DNA of 64,000 bases. Source: Lepidostoma basale. Taxonomy: Eukaryota > Arthropoda > Insecta > Trichoptera > Lepidostomatidae. Shown here in pieces: positions 8,820 through 18,671 of the stretch. The notes under the pieces are model-generated. The model ran no database searches. It was not told where the DNA came from and saw only the letters and a program-made list of their open reading frames with translations. The position numbers were made by a program, and so were the translations under genes. Within the stretch, counting starts at the first letter, position 1. Each line of letters starts with the position of its first letter. Location of the stretch: the NCBI GenBank assembly GCA_022606425.2, contig JAHDVF020000016.1, positions 2,014,501 to 2,078,500 on the forward strand, written 5' to 3'.

Positions 8820-9269
8820 TGTCTCAAAAGAAAGGTCTACGATATATGTATGCTGCCCATGATGACATACGGACTAGAGAGGACAACTCTTACAGCAAAA
8901 AGTGTCCACAGGCTCAAGTGTGCACAGAGGTCCATGGAAAGACAGATACTTGGTGTGAGCTTGGGTGACCGCTTAAGAAATGAAGAAATCAGACGCCTCA
9001 CCAGGGTTGCTGACGTCATGGACCGAGTGGCAAAATTAAAACGGCAATGGGCTGGACACTTGGCTAGACAGGGTGGCAACAGATGGGCACCCAGGATACT
9101 CAGTTGGAGACCATGGGAAAATAGGCGAAGTGTCGGAAGGCCACCGATGAGATGGACCGATGATATTATCAAAAGGGTTGGAAAATCTTGGATACAAAGG
9201 GGGCAAGATAGAAACGAGTGGAAGAAATTGGAAGAGGCCTATATCCAGCTAGCAAAGAAGAAGAAGAAG
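8820..9269 (+). pseudogene. RTE-B1 LINE, 5'-truncated, open frame
   Basis: An open frame of 141 codons (8850-9275) encodes MMTYGLERTTLTAKSV, a RSMERQILGVSLGDRLRN block, GHLARQGGNRW, GRPPMRWTDD and a C-terminal DRNEWKKLEEAY. The order is that of the region after the RT domain in RTE elements. It ends in (AAG)n. TATTAACTGTT is present at both ends (8809-8819 and 9270-9280). The catalytic RT and endonuclease domains are absent. Confidence 0.92.
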
Positions 9270-9349
9270 TATTAACTGTTCATTTAAATAACTTTAATTT
9301 TAATTTGTTTCCCATAACTACTTTAATTATTAAAAGTATTTATTTTTAT

Positions 9350-9690
9350 TTTAAAGGAACATAGAAGTTCCCGCCACATACCCGAGGCTGTTATAGGGCG
9401 TAGCGGCGCCCTTTTATCAGCCTCGCTCGTACACTCTCTGGGCCTGTCCCCGGTCCATCCGGGACTTACATTTAAATACGGCAACAACAAGGGGGTGCCA
9501 GACCACATTTAATCTACTCAATTTCACTTCTATGCTCCGCTGTACTTTATTGAATAAATAAATAAGCATAATATATAATACATGAACATTTGAGGAACAT
9601 TATATAAAAGATAAAATTTACACCACAGGAATATACAGCGGGAAGAACAGGAGAGGCAGAGGAGACAAATGCGGGATGGGAAAAAAAAAA
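9350..9690 (-). mobile_element. T-family poly(A)-ended repeat
   Basis: On the minus strand the element runs from 'ccgcatttgtctcctctgcc' to 'aacttctatgttcctttaaa' and then an A-rich end. Related copies lie at 46433-46645 and 59465-59788. The internal AATAAA is not at the end. Whether it is a SINE or a processed transcript family is open. No conserved frame is seen across copies. Confidence 0.65.
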
Positions 9691-9857
9691 ATAATAATAA
9701 CGTAGAGTACAGTTTTTGGCATGTAGGACAAAGGACGAGGTTTAGGAAGCATTTCATAATATTAAATAAATAAATAAAACCACTGCACAAATTATTATTA
9801 TGGCCAACAGGGAGAGGGACGAGATTAAAAGTAGTTATTGGAAACAATAATTTATCA

Positions 9858-10391
9858 ATGAAAGTGAAAATGACCGTTCACAATGGAGTTCTGGTCCCAA
9901 CCCTTATGTATGGAAGCAAAGCATGGAACTGGCAGAAGAAAGATGAGAGCAGAATAAATGCGGTAGAGATGAGGTCCCAAAGACGTATGTGTGGTAGAAC
10001 GATGTACGACAGAATCTCGAATGCTGATATTAGGAAGGAATGTAGAGCGAAAGAAGGTATTATGAACAAAATTATGAAAGGTTCGCTGCGTTGGTTCGGA
10101 CATATGGAGCGCATGGGTGAAGAAAGAATGGTTAAAAAAGTATACGTTAATGATGTAATTGGAGTAAGGAGTCGAGATAGACCGAGGAAAACATGGCATG
10201 ACCAAATTAATCAAATATTAAAGGTTGGTCATGTCAGAAATCGGAAGAATCGACGTGCGTGTATAACTCGATGTATGAATATGGAGTAAGTTAGAGGTAT
10301 GTCAGGATAGAGTAGTGTGGCGGTCCATTCTCTCTGCCTACCCCTTGCGGGGAAACGGCGTGATGGTTTGTTGTTGTTGTTGTTGTTAATT
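9858..10391 (+). pseudogene. RTE-A2 LINE 3' end with GTT tail
   Basis: A frame open for 143 codons (9858-10289) encodes TVHNGVLVPTLMYGSKAW, NWQKKDESRINAVEMRSQRR, RISNADIRKECRAKEG and GSLRWFGHMERMGEERMVKK. The frame is broken near 10287 by loss of a base in what should be an EEAR codon run, and the conserved terminal codons follow out of frame. The tail is (GTT)n at 10368-10388 rather than the GTTA of RTE-A. Confidence 0.9.
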
Positions 10392-10534
10392 AGGCACTTA
10401 AAACAATCCAACTCTAGTAAGAAATTCAAAATGTTATCGAAATTTGAATTTCTATAACTATTATTATTTCAGAATCCTATCAAATGCCACATTTGATAAA
10501 TTCCCAGTAAGCCTTAACATATTTTACACAAGAT

Positions 10535-10715
10535 ATTAGAATGATGAAGTCCACTGCTGGACCTATGCCTCCCTAGGTTGGTCCTTATTTTACGAATTTA
10601 AAAAAAATGGGTGGGCACTCCGTCATATGATTCCCTTCTTTCGTGTGCCTTCTGCATCCAGTCTCTAGAGCAATTTTCATAATGTCATCAGACCATCATG
10701 TGATCTTAGTCTCTT
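10535..10715 (-). pseudogene. RTE-like LINE scrap
   Basis: The reverse complement shows the usual 'W..R..KAHERR' type layout seen in the 5345-5665 remnant. It is too decayed for subfamily assignment. Confidence 0.4.
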
Positions 10716-10717
10716 CT

Positions 10718-11205
10718 TCTTCCTCAGCCTATTCCCGTCCACAACTGGACAAAGGCCTCCTCCATTCGCTTCCATGTCACTCTGTCTTGTGCAGACTGCA
10801 TCCAGGTTATTCCGACGTGTCTGTTCATACATCATTCCACCGTTCCTACGGTCTCCAAGTCAGCAGTCTTCTTGTCCATTTTTCATCTGAGCTTCTGGCT
10901 ACGTGACCTGCTCATTGCCATTTTAGAGTCGCCACCCGGTGGATGATGTCAGTGACCTTTGTTTTTTCTCTCACCGTATCGTTTCTGATTCTGTCTCTTA
11001 GGCCTATTCCTAACATGACTCTTTCCATGGCTCTTTGGGTCACTCGTAGTTTCTCGGCAATTTGTTTGGACAGTGTTACTGTTTCAAGATCATAAGTACC
11101 AACTGGCAGAACGCAGGCTTCATAGACTTTTCGTTTCAAGTTGATTGGTATTTTCCGGTTTTTAAGGATGTAACCCATGTTTCAGAAAGCTGCCCAGCTT
11201 AGTCC
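10718..11205 (-). pseudogene. RTE-B2 LINE 3' end
   Basis: The reverse complement encodes MGYILKNRKIPINLKRKVYE, the LSKQIAEKLRVTQRAMERV block and RIRNDTVREKTKVTDIIHRV. It then continues out of frame through the HVGITWMQSAQDR-type end to a GAA tail at 10718-10727. The segment upstream of the C-terminal tail is retained here, unlike in most copies. Confidence 0.88.
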
Positions 11206-11747
11206 AATTCTTCTTTTTAGCTCTGCGGTTTGGTTTTCTCGGCCCAATCAAATATTCGATCGTGTGACGATCAGATATAATTCTTTAATCGTTTGAAAAC
11301 GTGGAGAAACTAACAGATACTGTAACTGAAACAAGACTTGTAAAATGGAAAGAATATTACTAACCGATTCGGGGACATCCCTAGTCGTGCCTGACCAGCA
11401 GAATAGTGACTCTGACCGGTAATATTCGGCCATTGTGTCCAGCGCGCAATATGTCGGGATATTCAAATTTTTATTGTTGTTTTACTGCCGAAGGCTCAAA
11501 CCCCCAAATAAATAGGCAATCCACACGTAATGTAGTCCGCAATAATAATAATCAAACAAGTGCATTTTCACAACAGGTTATTTATAATTATACGTCTAGA
11601 GTCACACGGTTGACTTACCTGGAGAATAAAATCTACTTTCGGACCAAAAGATGAATATCTTCTATATTCGCCATCAGTTCGTACTCAAATCAAATCACAG
11701 TTTTATTGGTGGTTGCGATTATTTGGTAAAACTCCATTATATAATAA
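11206..11747. other. No recognisable gene
   Basis: Two short overlapping frames are present near 11250-11650 without family resemblance. Confidence 0.5.
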
Positions 11748-12165
11748 ATTAACTAACTAACTAACCATCACGCCGTTTCCCCGAAAGGGTAGACAGAAAG
11801 AATGGACTGCAACACTTTAATCGATGCTGCACTCCATTCTTCTCTTTTCGCCAACGCGAGAGACGCGGTGTGATGAGTTGCGAACCTCATCGCCACCAAT
11901 AAGCATCTCCCGCGCACACTTCAATCATTCAATGTCTACATAATAAATCTAAAACAAATTATACAAAATACAATGATATAAAATAAAATAACACATAAAA
12001 ATAATTTAACACATAATGTTCTTTTAGATGGTGCACTTGTCGTCAGCTGGACGATCCGGACATTTGTGTTTATTTAATTTTATTTATATTTTTACTTTTT
12101 TTTATTCCACTGTTTTCATTTTAATTAGGCACTTAAAACAATCCAACACCAGCAAAAACTAACAA
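11748..12165 (-). repeat. S-family repeat
   Basis: From the GTTA-type tail (taactaactaact) through the LINE-like 'cgccgtttccccgaaaggg' end, the 'ttgcgaacctcatcgcc' core and the 'tctaaaagaacattatgtgt' 5' block to the 'caatccaacaccagcaa' segment. It resembles 16800-17577 with some internal loss. Confidence 0.8.
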
Positions 12166-12186
12166 TAAATAAACTAATATAATAAA

Positions 12187-12535
12187 TTAACAATGCGCTA
12201 ATGGCGGTAGCCTTTCACATTGTGTTAAAAATATATTCTGCTTAATGCTTAATAAAACACAAATCTTCATAGATGGCGTTAGTATGTAGATTGTAAAAAC
12301 TACCACGTAAAGAGCAGTCTTACAGATTAACATATACGAGTATACAACTTCCAAAAGTTTGTCAGACATGGTGGTCATAATAAAAAAAATGTGGAATGGG
12401 GAATGTTGTATTACATAAAGCGTGCGCTTAACCCAACCAATGACAGGTTATAAGTCCTGTAAACACCTTGATCAACCATATTCTGTTTCCAATTTGTATC
12501 TTCGTCTCTATTAAGATACAATTAATTCTTGGATT
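12187..12535 (-). repeat. X-family repeat
   Basis: The reverse complement carries X landmarks in order: 'gtatcttaatagagacgaag', 'gacctgtcattggttgggtt'-like, 'acattccccattccac' and a 'gccatctatgaag' end. Other copies lie at 24.5, 31.9, 52, 52.5 and 58.7 kb. Confidence 0.75.
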
Positions 12536-12568
12536 TATTTATAGACAAAAATATATAAACGATAGTTA

Positions 12569-12700
12569 ATACGAATGAAAACGATAGTTTTCTAGAAGTT
12601 TTATGATATTTTATGGGAATGACAAGTTTCGCCTTTCTAGGACATTATTAGTAATTAACATTTGATTATTTGATAATGCCTTAGAAAGGAAAAGACAATA
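12569..12700. mobile_element. P3 foldback, decayed
   Basis: The minus arm has 'gaaaac...tttctagaagttttat' and 'gggaatgacaagtttcgcc'. The plus arm is reduced to 'tttgataatgccttagaaag'. The GAAAC of the plus arm is lost. Confidence 0.65.
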
Positions 12701-12982
12701 GTTTGGAGGTGAAAGTTACAAAATACTGTAAAGCTTGGAATCAATTGACGAATTTTATGACTAATTTACAATGTTTATATATTTAAAGACTTTGACGTTG
12801 TACAATTATGGAAGTACTTATGGTAGATTAAAATAAAGTGTTTACTTAGAAAAACCACTTTTTATCATTATAAATGAATTATATAATTATGGCAATGAGT
12901 TTACATATTTCAAAAATATTAATGATTAATGACTAAGTATACGAGTACAGTAATATTATCCTCCCGCATTATCAAGCGCATT

Positions 12983-13060
12983 GTCAAATGTAATATCATT
13001 TGAAAATGCCTTAGAAGGCGAAACATATCATTCCCATTTTGATATGTGTGAGCGACTTTT
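12983..13060. mobile_element. P3 scrap
   Basis: 'gaaaatgccttagaaggcga' followed by AACATATCATTCCC marks the P3 tail. A partial inverted arm (gcattatcaagcgcattgtc) precedes it. Confidence 0.55.
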
Positions 13061-13199
13061 TTTAAACATTAACGATTTAAACGTGTTTTAACATTTCCAG
13101 CACACAATGTGTTAAAAACTGAGCATGTTATTCAAATATGAAGATAGAGTATTCCCAGGGGAAGTGTAGTGTAGTACAGGGGTGGCCAAGAAGTCGATC

Positions 13200-13645
13200 G
13201 TGATCGGCCGGTCGAACGCGAAACCAATTTCGGCCAGGCCACTTCTGGACAAAGGCTTCATCCATTCTCTTCCATGTCGCTCCGTCTTGTGCAGACTGCA
13301 TCCAGGTTATTCCGACGTGTCTGTTCAGATGCATTCTCTTTGCCGTCCACGGTCTCCAAGTCAGCAGTCTTCTTGTCCATTTTTCTGGTTACGTGACCTA
13401 CCCACTGCCATTTTAGAGTCGCCACCAGGTGGATGATGTCAGTGATCTTTGTGTTTTCTCTCACCGTATCGTTTCTGTCTCTGTCATTTAGGATTATTCC
13501 TAAAATGGCTCTTTTGGTCACTCGTAGTTTCTCAGTTATTTGTTAGGACAATGTTACAGTTTCAAGACCATAAGTACCAACTGGCAGAACGCAGGCTTCA
13601 TAGACTTTTCGTGTAAGGTTGATCGATATTTTTCGGTTTTTAAGG
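13200..13645 (-). pseudogene. RTE-B2 LINE, left arm of an inverted pair
   Basis: The reverse complement encodes the KAILGIILNDRDRNDTVREN-like block, TADLETV and RRNNLDAVCTRRSDM-like residues in shifted frames. It ends in FVQKW. It faces the plus-strand copy at 13646-14140 with only ~46 bases of unpaired spacer. Confidence 0.85.
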
Positions 13646-14140
13646 AAAAGAATTGGACTAAGCTGGGCAGCTTTTGGAAACATGAGTTACATCCTTAAAA
13701 ACTGAAAAATACCGATCAACCTTACACGAAAAGTCTATGAAGCCTGCGTTCTGCCAGTTGGTACTTATGGTCTTGAAACTGTTACATTGTCCAAACAAAG
13801 TGCCGAGAAACTACGAGTGACCCAAAGAGCCATGGAAAGACCCAAAGAGCCATGTTAGGAATAAGCCTAAGAGACAGAGTCAGAAACGATACGGTGAAAG
13901 AAAAAACAAAAGTCATCATCACCTCAGACGAAAATTGGACAAGAAGACTGCTGACTTGGAGACCGTGGCCGGCGAAGAGAAGTGCAGGGCGACCGCAATT
14001 ACGGTGGAAGAATAATCTGAACAGACATGTCGGAATAACCTGGATAATAACACGTCTGCACAGGACAGAGTGACATGGAAGCGAATGGAGGAGGCTATTG
14101 TCCAGGAGTGAACGGGAGTAGGCTGAGGAAGAAGATGTAT
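13646..14140 (+). pseudogene. RTE-B2 LINE, right arm of an inverted pair
   Basis: Encodes KIPINLTRKVYE-like residues, an LSKQSAEKLRVTQRAME-like block, a MLGISLRDRVRNDTVKEKTK frame and WRPWPAKRSAGRPQLRW. A short direct duplication (gacccaaagagccatg twice, 13817-13854) breaks the frame. A deletion removes the IIHRV..GHVA segment. It ends in a short GAAGAAG tail. Confidence 0.85.
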
Positions 14141-14604
14141 ATTAAATCCAAATAAAAATACTAAACAATCGTATTTACTATTATAAATTAAGCATGCTGT
14201 TGTTCGTCCGTTTGTTCTGGCATTGTACATTTATGATCTTTCGCAGTGCAAAAGTTTGTTACTCCTGGTTTAGTACATCAGCTTTTATGTTTAATTGTTA
14301 AGGTGTTTTATTCGCGAGGAAACTGGGGGTACATATGTGCTAGATAGAAATAAGAAGATATCTTCCAGAGCAAGCGTGGCTCCGTGTCGTCTAAGAGTCA
14401 AGTTACAATAAGAATGTCCCGCCTGGGAGCTACCTTCCTGAGGTGAGATATTATGGAGGGGGTATTTGTATTCTGTATAACGGCCAGAGAAAACCCATGG
14501 TCGCCATTAAACGTGATACGTCCGTGGCCCCGGTACTCCAGCTAGGAAGATTTATTAACCCCTGCGGACGGGAAACGTAAAAATACCTGTTAATCAAATT
14601 ATGC
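14141..14604. other. No recognisable gene
   Basis: A patch at 14380-14580 is less AT-rich and may be a decayed repeat. I cannot name it. Confidence 0.45.
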
Positions 14605-14825
14605 TCGAAACATAAAATCGGCAAAATGCTTAAAATGTTGTATGCGAACAGTATAAGTGTAATAATAAGGCGTGAAAAACAGAGGAGATCGTGGCTTGAG
14701 CAAGTTACCGAATTTGTTTTTCTGGGAAGCATGTTTACAAGAGATGGAAGAATGGAGAAATATATTGGAAGAATGGAGAAATATATCGGAAGAAGGGTTG
14801 GAGCTGGAAACAAAATAAATGGCGA
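14605..14825 (+). pseudogene. RTE-A LINE fragment upstream of the usual truncation point
   Basis: Encodes EQVTEFVFLGSMFTRDGR, then MEKYIGR twice (a 24-bp tandem duplication) and RVGAGNKINGE. This corresponds to the segment before the LMYGSEAW region, seen otherwise only at 49.6 kb. It runs directly into a PLE-like tail. Confidence 0.8.
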
Positions 14826-14995
14826 AACTCTTATATCGTTTATATTGTTCTCCCGATGATGAAGGTCCTTCGAAGGGCCTTCGAAACATGTCGCGAAAAA
14901 TAAACTTAATAGTGAAAAAAAACAGTGTTTTAATTTATAAAAAATTCGTTAAAAATATCTTTAAGAATCACTTAATACTAAAAAATTCTTCACCT
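14826..14995 (+). mobile_element. P5 PLE-like tail
   Basis: Tail sequence with a strong hairpin motif at 14850-14896, followed by A/T-rich sequence. Single arm. Confidence 0.6.
14850..14896 (+). ncRNA. Hammerhead-like motif (P5) with 8-bp stem II
   Basis: Core CCGATGA 14853-14859 (U4 changed to C), extra T 14860, stem II GAAGGTCC 14861-14868 with GGGCCTTC 14875-14882 (one G-U pair), loop TTCGAA. GAAA 14883-14886 is followed by C-AT-GTC to 14892. Stem I pairs C-G at position 1 and two of the next three. Again one base separates the core from stem II. Confidence 0.5.
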
Positions 14996-15339
14996 CGCTA
15001 GCATAATAAAACAACCGCATACAATGTGTTAAGGGCTAAAATGTGAAATATTGAAATGTCTACTAACAACTGACCTCAATTCACACACTCACATAACAGT
15101 ATGTTAAATGTGCCGCCATTTTAAACATTTATATACCTGTAACTATGTTAACTAACTACTACGCAATTTCATTCCCCGATACCGTTCTATCCTCAGATAC
15201 TTCTGGGGTGTCTCAATGAAAAATTGAATGTCAGTTCTCCAGAAAAAGAGGTTGTGAGGTAGATTCCCAGCTGTCCTTCCATCTTTTAGGAAGTCTTCCG
15301 CGAGGACGTGTCCCATGAGGTTGATTATGCAATGCAATA

Positions 15340-15382
15340 TAGTGGAGTTACCCGCCGATGTAAGCATCGTCAGGTATAATTT
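15340..15382 (-). mobile_element. P1 scrap
   Basis: The reverse complement reads CTGACGATGCTTACATCGGC, a P1 core and hairpin with the GAAAC lost. An S copy has inserted downstream. Confidence 0.5.
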
Positions 15383-15420
15383 ATCAAGTAATTCAAGGTA
15401 TGTGTTAATGTTATATAATA

Positions 15421-15594
15421 AACTAACTTACTAACTAACCATCACGCCGTCTCCCTGAAGGGGTAGGCAGAAAGAATGGGCTACCACACTTTAACTGATG
15501 CGGCACTCCATTCTTCTCTTTTCGCCCCCGCGGGAGACGCAGTGTGATGGGTTGCGAACCTAATCGCCACCAATAGGCATCTCACGCCATATAA
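15421..15594 (-). mobile_element. S-family copy, 5'-truncated with target duplication
   Basis: Runs from a GTTA-type tail to the 'caccaataggcatctcacgc' region, where it is truncated. TTATATAATA flanks it on both sides (15411-15420 and 15595-15604), which shows that S moves as a unit and is 5'-truncated like a retroelement. Confidence 0.85.
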
Positions 15595-15604
15595 TTATAT
15601 AATA

Positions 15605-16639
15605 AGTGTTACAAATTAAACTGTTAATAATATTGAATAATCATAGTATTTCCGCCAAAACAATGTATCTTCTTATGTTTTTTCAACTACTGACGCGTTT
15701 TGTTTGATTGTAACTACATCAGGTTAACAAAACATGCTTTGTTTTGTTAACCCTTAACGTACCGTGTTCAAAACAAAACGCTCGCTCCCATGTGGTCAAT
15801 TCAGTTTACCGCTAACTTTATCTAAATATCAAGCATATGACTCGATGAATCAAAATTTAATTTATGTCATCTTGTAGGGAATTTCATTAGGAATAGATCG
15901 ATATCTATAACATACATGGATTATTTGAAAAACATATCATTATTAATTTTTTTCTGGAACCATGCGATTTCTGATATGGAATGCGTCACAGCATACGAGC
16001 AACTGGCACCAAGTATAAACTTGTCTCGCTCCGTGGCGCCGCGCCGCGGCCGGCGGGGCGAGACTTTACGAGATTTTACGTATGATAAAGGCACCTAGGC
16101 AAAATGTATAGTACGTTCAAGACAACGAGTACGTATTAGTATTTGTCCCTTTTGGTAAAGTGTTAATATTTTCACAGTTCTGATATTATTAAGTTGCGTG
16201 CTGCGTTTCCGTCCACAGTCGGTATTATTACGTACCTATGAAAAGGTCAAACATATAATTTATAATACGTTCAAAACAGAGAGTAAGTATTTGTCACTTT
16301 TGATAAAGTTGTAAATATTAGCAAAACAAATTCTACCTTAACACGAATGAAGGTGAGGGCAGTCTTAGAAATTTTTTTTTTTTGGGATGAAGGAAGTAAT
16401 TTTTTGCTTTTTGTTTATTACGAAATATTGAAAACACTTCAATGGAGGATTGCATTTTTTTTTATAATATTATGGGTTCCATAGGTTTTAAGAAAATCAA
16501 CTTTAAATTGGCAGTGGAAACTCAATTGACCACATGGCAACGCGACGGTTAAGTTAGACTTTTGTTTCTTAGCTTTAACTAGTATTTTTATTATATTTTA
16601 TTTGTTTACATAAATATTCATTTTCAATTTAACCTGCTT
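15605..16639. other. No recognisable gene
   Basis: Contains a P1-flank block (15636-15670), a 15-bp hairpin GGTTAACAAAACA / TTTGTTTTGTTAACC at 15720-15751, and a short G+C-rich island at 16020-16065 (ccgcgccgcggccgg). Nothing coding is recognised. Confidence 0.5.
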
Positions 16640-16795
16640 CATGATCTTATATATTTTGCTATTCCACTTTATTTTGGTAAAGTCTCAACCAGAGCTTTGC
16701 CAGGGTAACAAAACAAAACTTTGTTTTGTTATCCTGGTGAAGCTCTGGTTGAATCAAAATAAAGTGGTGTAAAAGCAAAACATGTAAGATCTTAG
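16640..16795. repeat. Palindromic foldback element
   Basis: Arms 16640-16715 and 16716-16795 are near reverse complements (ccactttattttg..., ctcaaccagagcttt, taacaaaacaaa). There is almost no loop. It lacks the GAAAC motif, so it is kept apart from the P families. It abuts the 5' end of the longest S copy. Confidence 0.7.
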
Positions 16796-16799
16796 GGAA

Positions 16800-17577
16800 A
16801 CATATAAATTTAAAAATCTTTATAATTATTCTGATTTTGAAAATTTGGTTTGGTTCATGTGGTGCTCCTGTAAATTTGGCGATTTTTCTTGTATAAGTGA
16901 ATTGTTTCGGTCAATTTAACTGTTGCCGCACTTTATAATAGTCAATTGTGACACGTAATACGTTTGTACTGTTTTGCTGTGAAAATTATATTAGTTTTAT
17001 TGTTTTTAAAAAGAATTTTGACGGGTGTAAAAATAAATTTTTCATTTGTTCCAATGACAATTTGAATAATTTATTCAATATTATTTTCAAGTTCTTGCTG
17101 GTAAAGTGCCTAATTACAGCTAATTTAAAAAACGGTGGATACGTGTAACATATAATAAATTAAATAAACACCAAAGTCCGGATCTTCCATGTCAACATGT
17201 GCAACATCGAAAAAAAACATTATTTGTTATTACATTATGTGCTAAATTAAAAAAAACGGTGGATTCGTGGAACATAAATTAACCACCACCATCTAAAAAG
17301 AACATTTTGTGTTAAATTATTTTTATTTTGTTATTTTATTTTATATCATTGTATTTTATATTATTTGTTTTAGATTTATTTTGTGGGTGTTGGACGATCG
17401 AATTGTGCGCGGGAGATGCCTATTGGTGGCGATGAGGTTCGCAACCCATCACACCGCGTCTCCCGCGGAGCGAAAAGAGAAGGATGGAGTGCCGCATCAG
17501 TAAAAGTGTGACAGTCCATTCTTTCTGCCTACCCTTTCGGGGAGACGGCGTGATGGTTAGTTAGTTAGTTAGTTAGT
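16800..17577 (+). mobile_element. S-family non-autonomous element, longest copy
   Basis: Non-coding. In order: 5' block (ggtttggttcatgtggtgct), a middle with two related 'aaacggtgga' segments, the 'accatctaaaaagaacattt' block, and a hairpin core GCGGGAGATGCC...CGTCTCCCGC at about 17408-17466. Within the core lies GGTTCGCAACCC, which matches 9 of 11 positions of a Pol III B box. From 17506 to the end the sequence matches the terminal codons and GTTA tail of RTE-A. This suggests a SINE-like element using the RTE-A machinery. The unusual length also allows an internally deleted LINE. The A box is not evident. Confidence 0.75.
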
Positions 17578-17747
17578 TTTAAAAAGTAAAAATTAAAATA
17601 TAATTTATATCAATAAATAAAGCTTAAAAAATACTGGTTAAAGCTTAGAAAATCGTGTAGCTCATTGTAAAAAATGTGCAGTTTAGTAAAATATTATACC
17701 ATATGGATATTGTTTCTCGAACAATGGTTAACTCCATATGAAATAAT

Positions 17748-17930
17748 TTATAAGAATGAAAACCTCAGTTTTTTTTTATATTTTATGGAAATTATATGTT
17801 TGGCTCTTCTAAGGCAAGCTAAACATTTGATAATGCCTTAGAAGGGCGAAACATGTCATTCCCATAAAATATAATAAAACTTCTAGAAAACTGACGTTTT
17901 CATTCGTATTAATATGGATATTGATAAATA
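17748..17930. mobile_element. P3 foldback
   Basis: Arms share 'aatgaaaacc/gtcagttttctagaag'-type sequence and 'ataaaatataataaaact'. The plus arm carries the motif at 17825-17860. Confidence 0.75.
17825..17860 (+). ncRNA. Hammerhead-like motif (P3)
   Basis: TTGATAA 17827-17833 (C3 to U, G8 to A against the canonical core), extra T 17834, stem II GCCT/GGGC with loop TAGAA, GAAAC 17848-17852, ATGTC to 17857. Two core changes make activity unlikely, but they recur in other P3 copies (58.1 and 60.7 kb), so they are family features rather than copy decay. Confidence 0.4.
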
Positions 17931-17949
17931 ACCTTGTTAAAATGAGCAT

Positions 17950-18145
17950 TAAAAGTCTTCTTCTTCTTCTTCCTCTTAGTTTGGGTCGTATGACCTGTTT
18001 ATGACGGTGAACTGTCCTTGGATGATGATGTCCACTCATCTCTTCTTTTTTGGCGACCTTCCTGGTAATCTCTTTCTGCTAGGTTTTCATGATGGAGCGA
18101 AGGGTTCGCCTGCGATGGAGCGAAGGGTTCGCATTTCTGCTACTC
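17950..18145 (-). pseudogene. RTE-like LINE scrap with GAA tail
   Basis: Begins (plus strand) with a TTC repeat, the reverse of a GAA tail, followed by decayed RTE-like sequence. A 19-base unit (gatggagcgaagggttcgc) is tandemly duplicated near 18092-18132. Confidence 0.5.
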
Positions 18146-18655
18146 TAAGAAGATTGATATTGTGATATTAAAAGTACCTATACTATGTAAAAAAAGTTCT
18201 ATGGCCAAAGTATAGGGGTATTGTGAAATTAAAAAGAACTCAAAGACTTTAAAATACGGAGCGCAAAATGCCTTTATAATATCATTCATCCATATCGCCG
18301 CGGTCGCCTAGAAAACATCTTAAAAGCACTCCTGTGTCAACAGTCTAAGTAAAACAAACGCAGGCTCCATTTTCGAATTGACTCCGTTTGGCAAAAATTC
18401 TGGCGGGAAATCGTTACTCGTTTGTTTTTAGAGTTACCAATGGTGGCCTCTATTCAAACATTGTGACAAAAGTTGAACCGCAGTTGCCGTACTTGGGTAT
18501 TTAATGAGTAAACACGGCCCGGCACGGCGGACATTTTAATGTTCAAATACACGGTGTTTTCAAAATGGCGGCTCGGAGTGCAAACAGCTAAATGATATTC
18601 GGAATTTTCGCGCTATCAAAGAACTGTTTATGTTTGTAACTGCAGTTTGACTTCC
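18146..18655. other. No recognisable feature
   Basis: Unassigned, moderately AT-rich; possibly unique intergenic DNA. Confidence 0.45.
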
Positions 18656-18671
18656 TTTTTGCTTATAATTA

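Noticed and set aside
16020..16065. CpG island or rRNA fragment
   Set aside because: Only about 45 bp long and too short to assign; no match to rRNA that I can see.
17557..17577. Telomere-like repeats (GTTA units resemble TTAGG)
   Set aside because: The unit is GTTA, not TTAGG, and it always sits at the 3' end of RTE-A or S copies.
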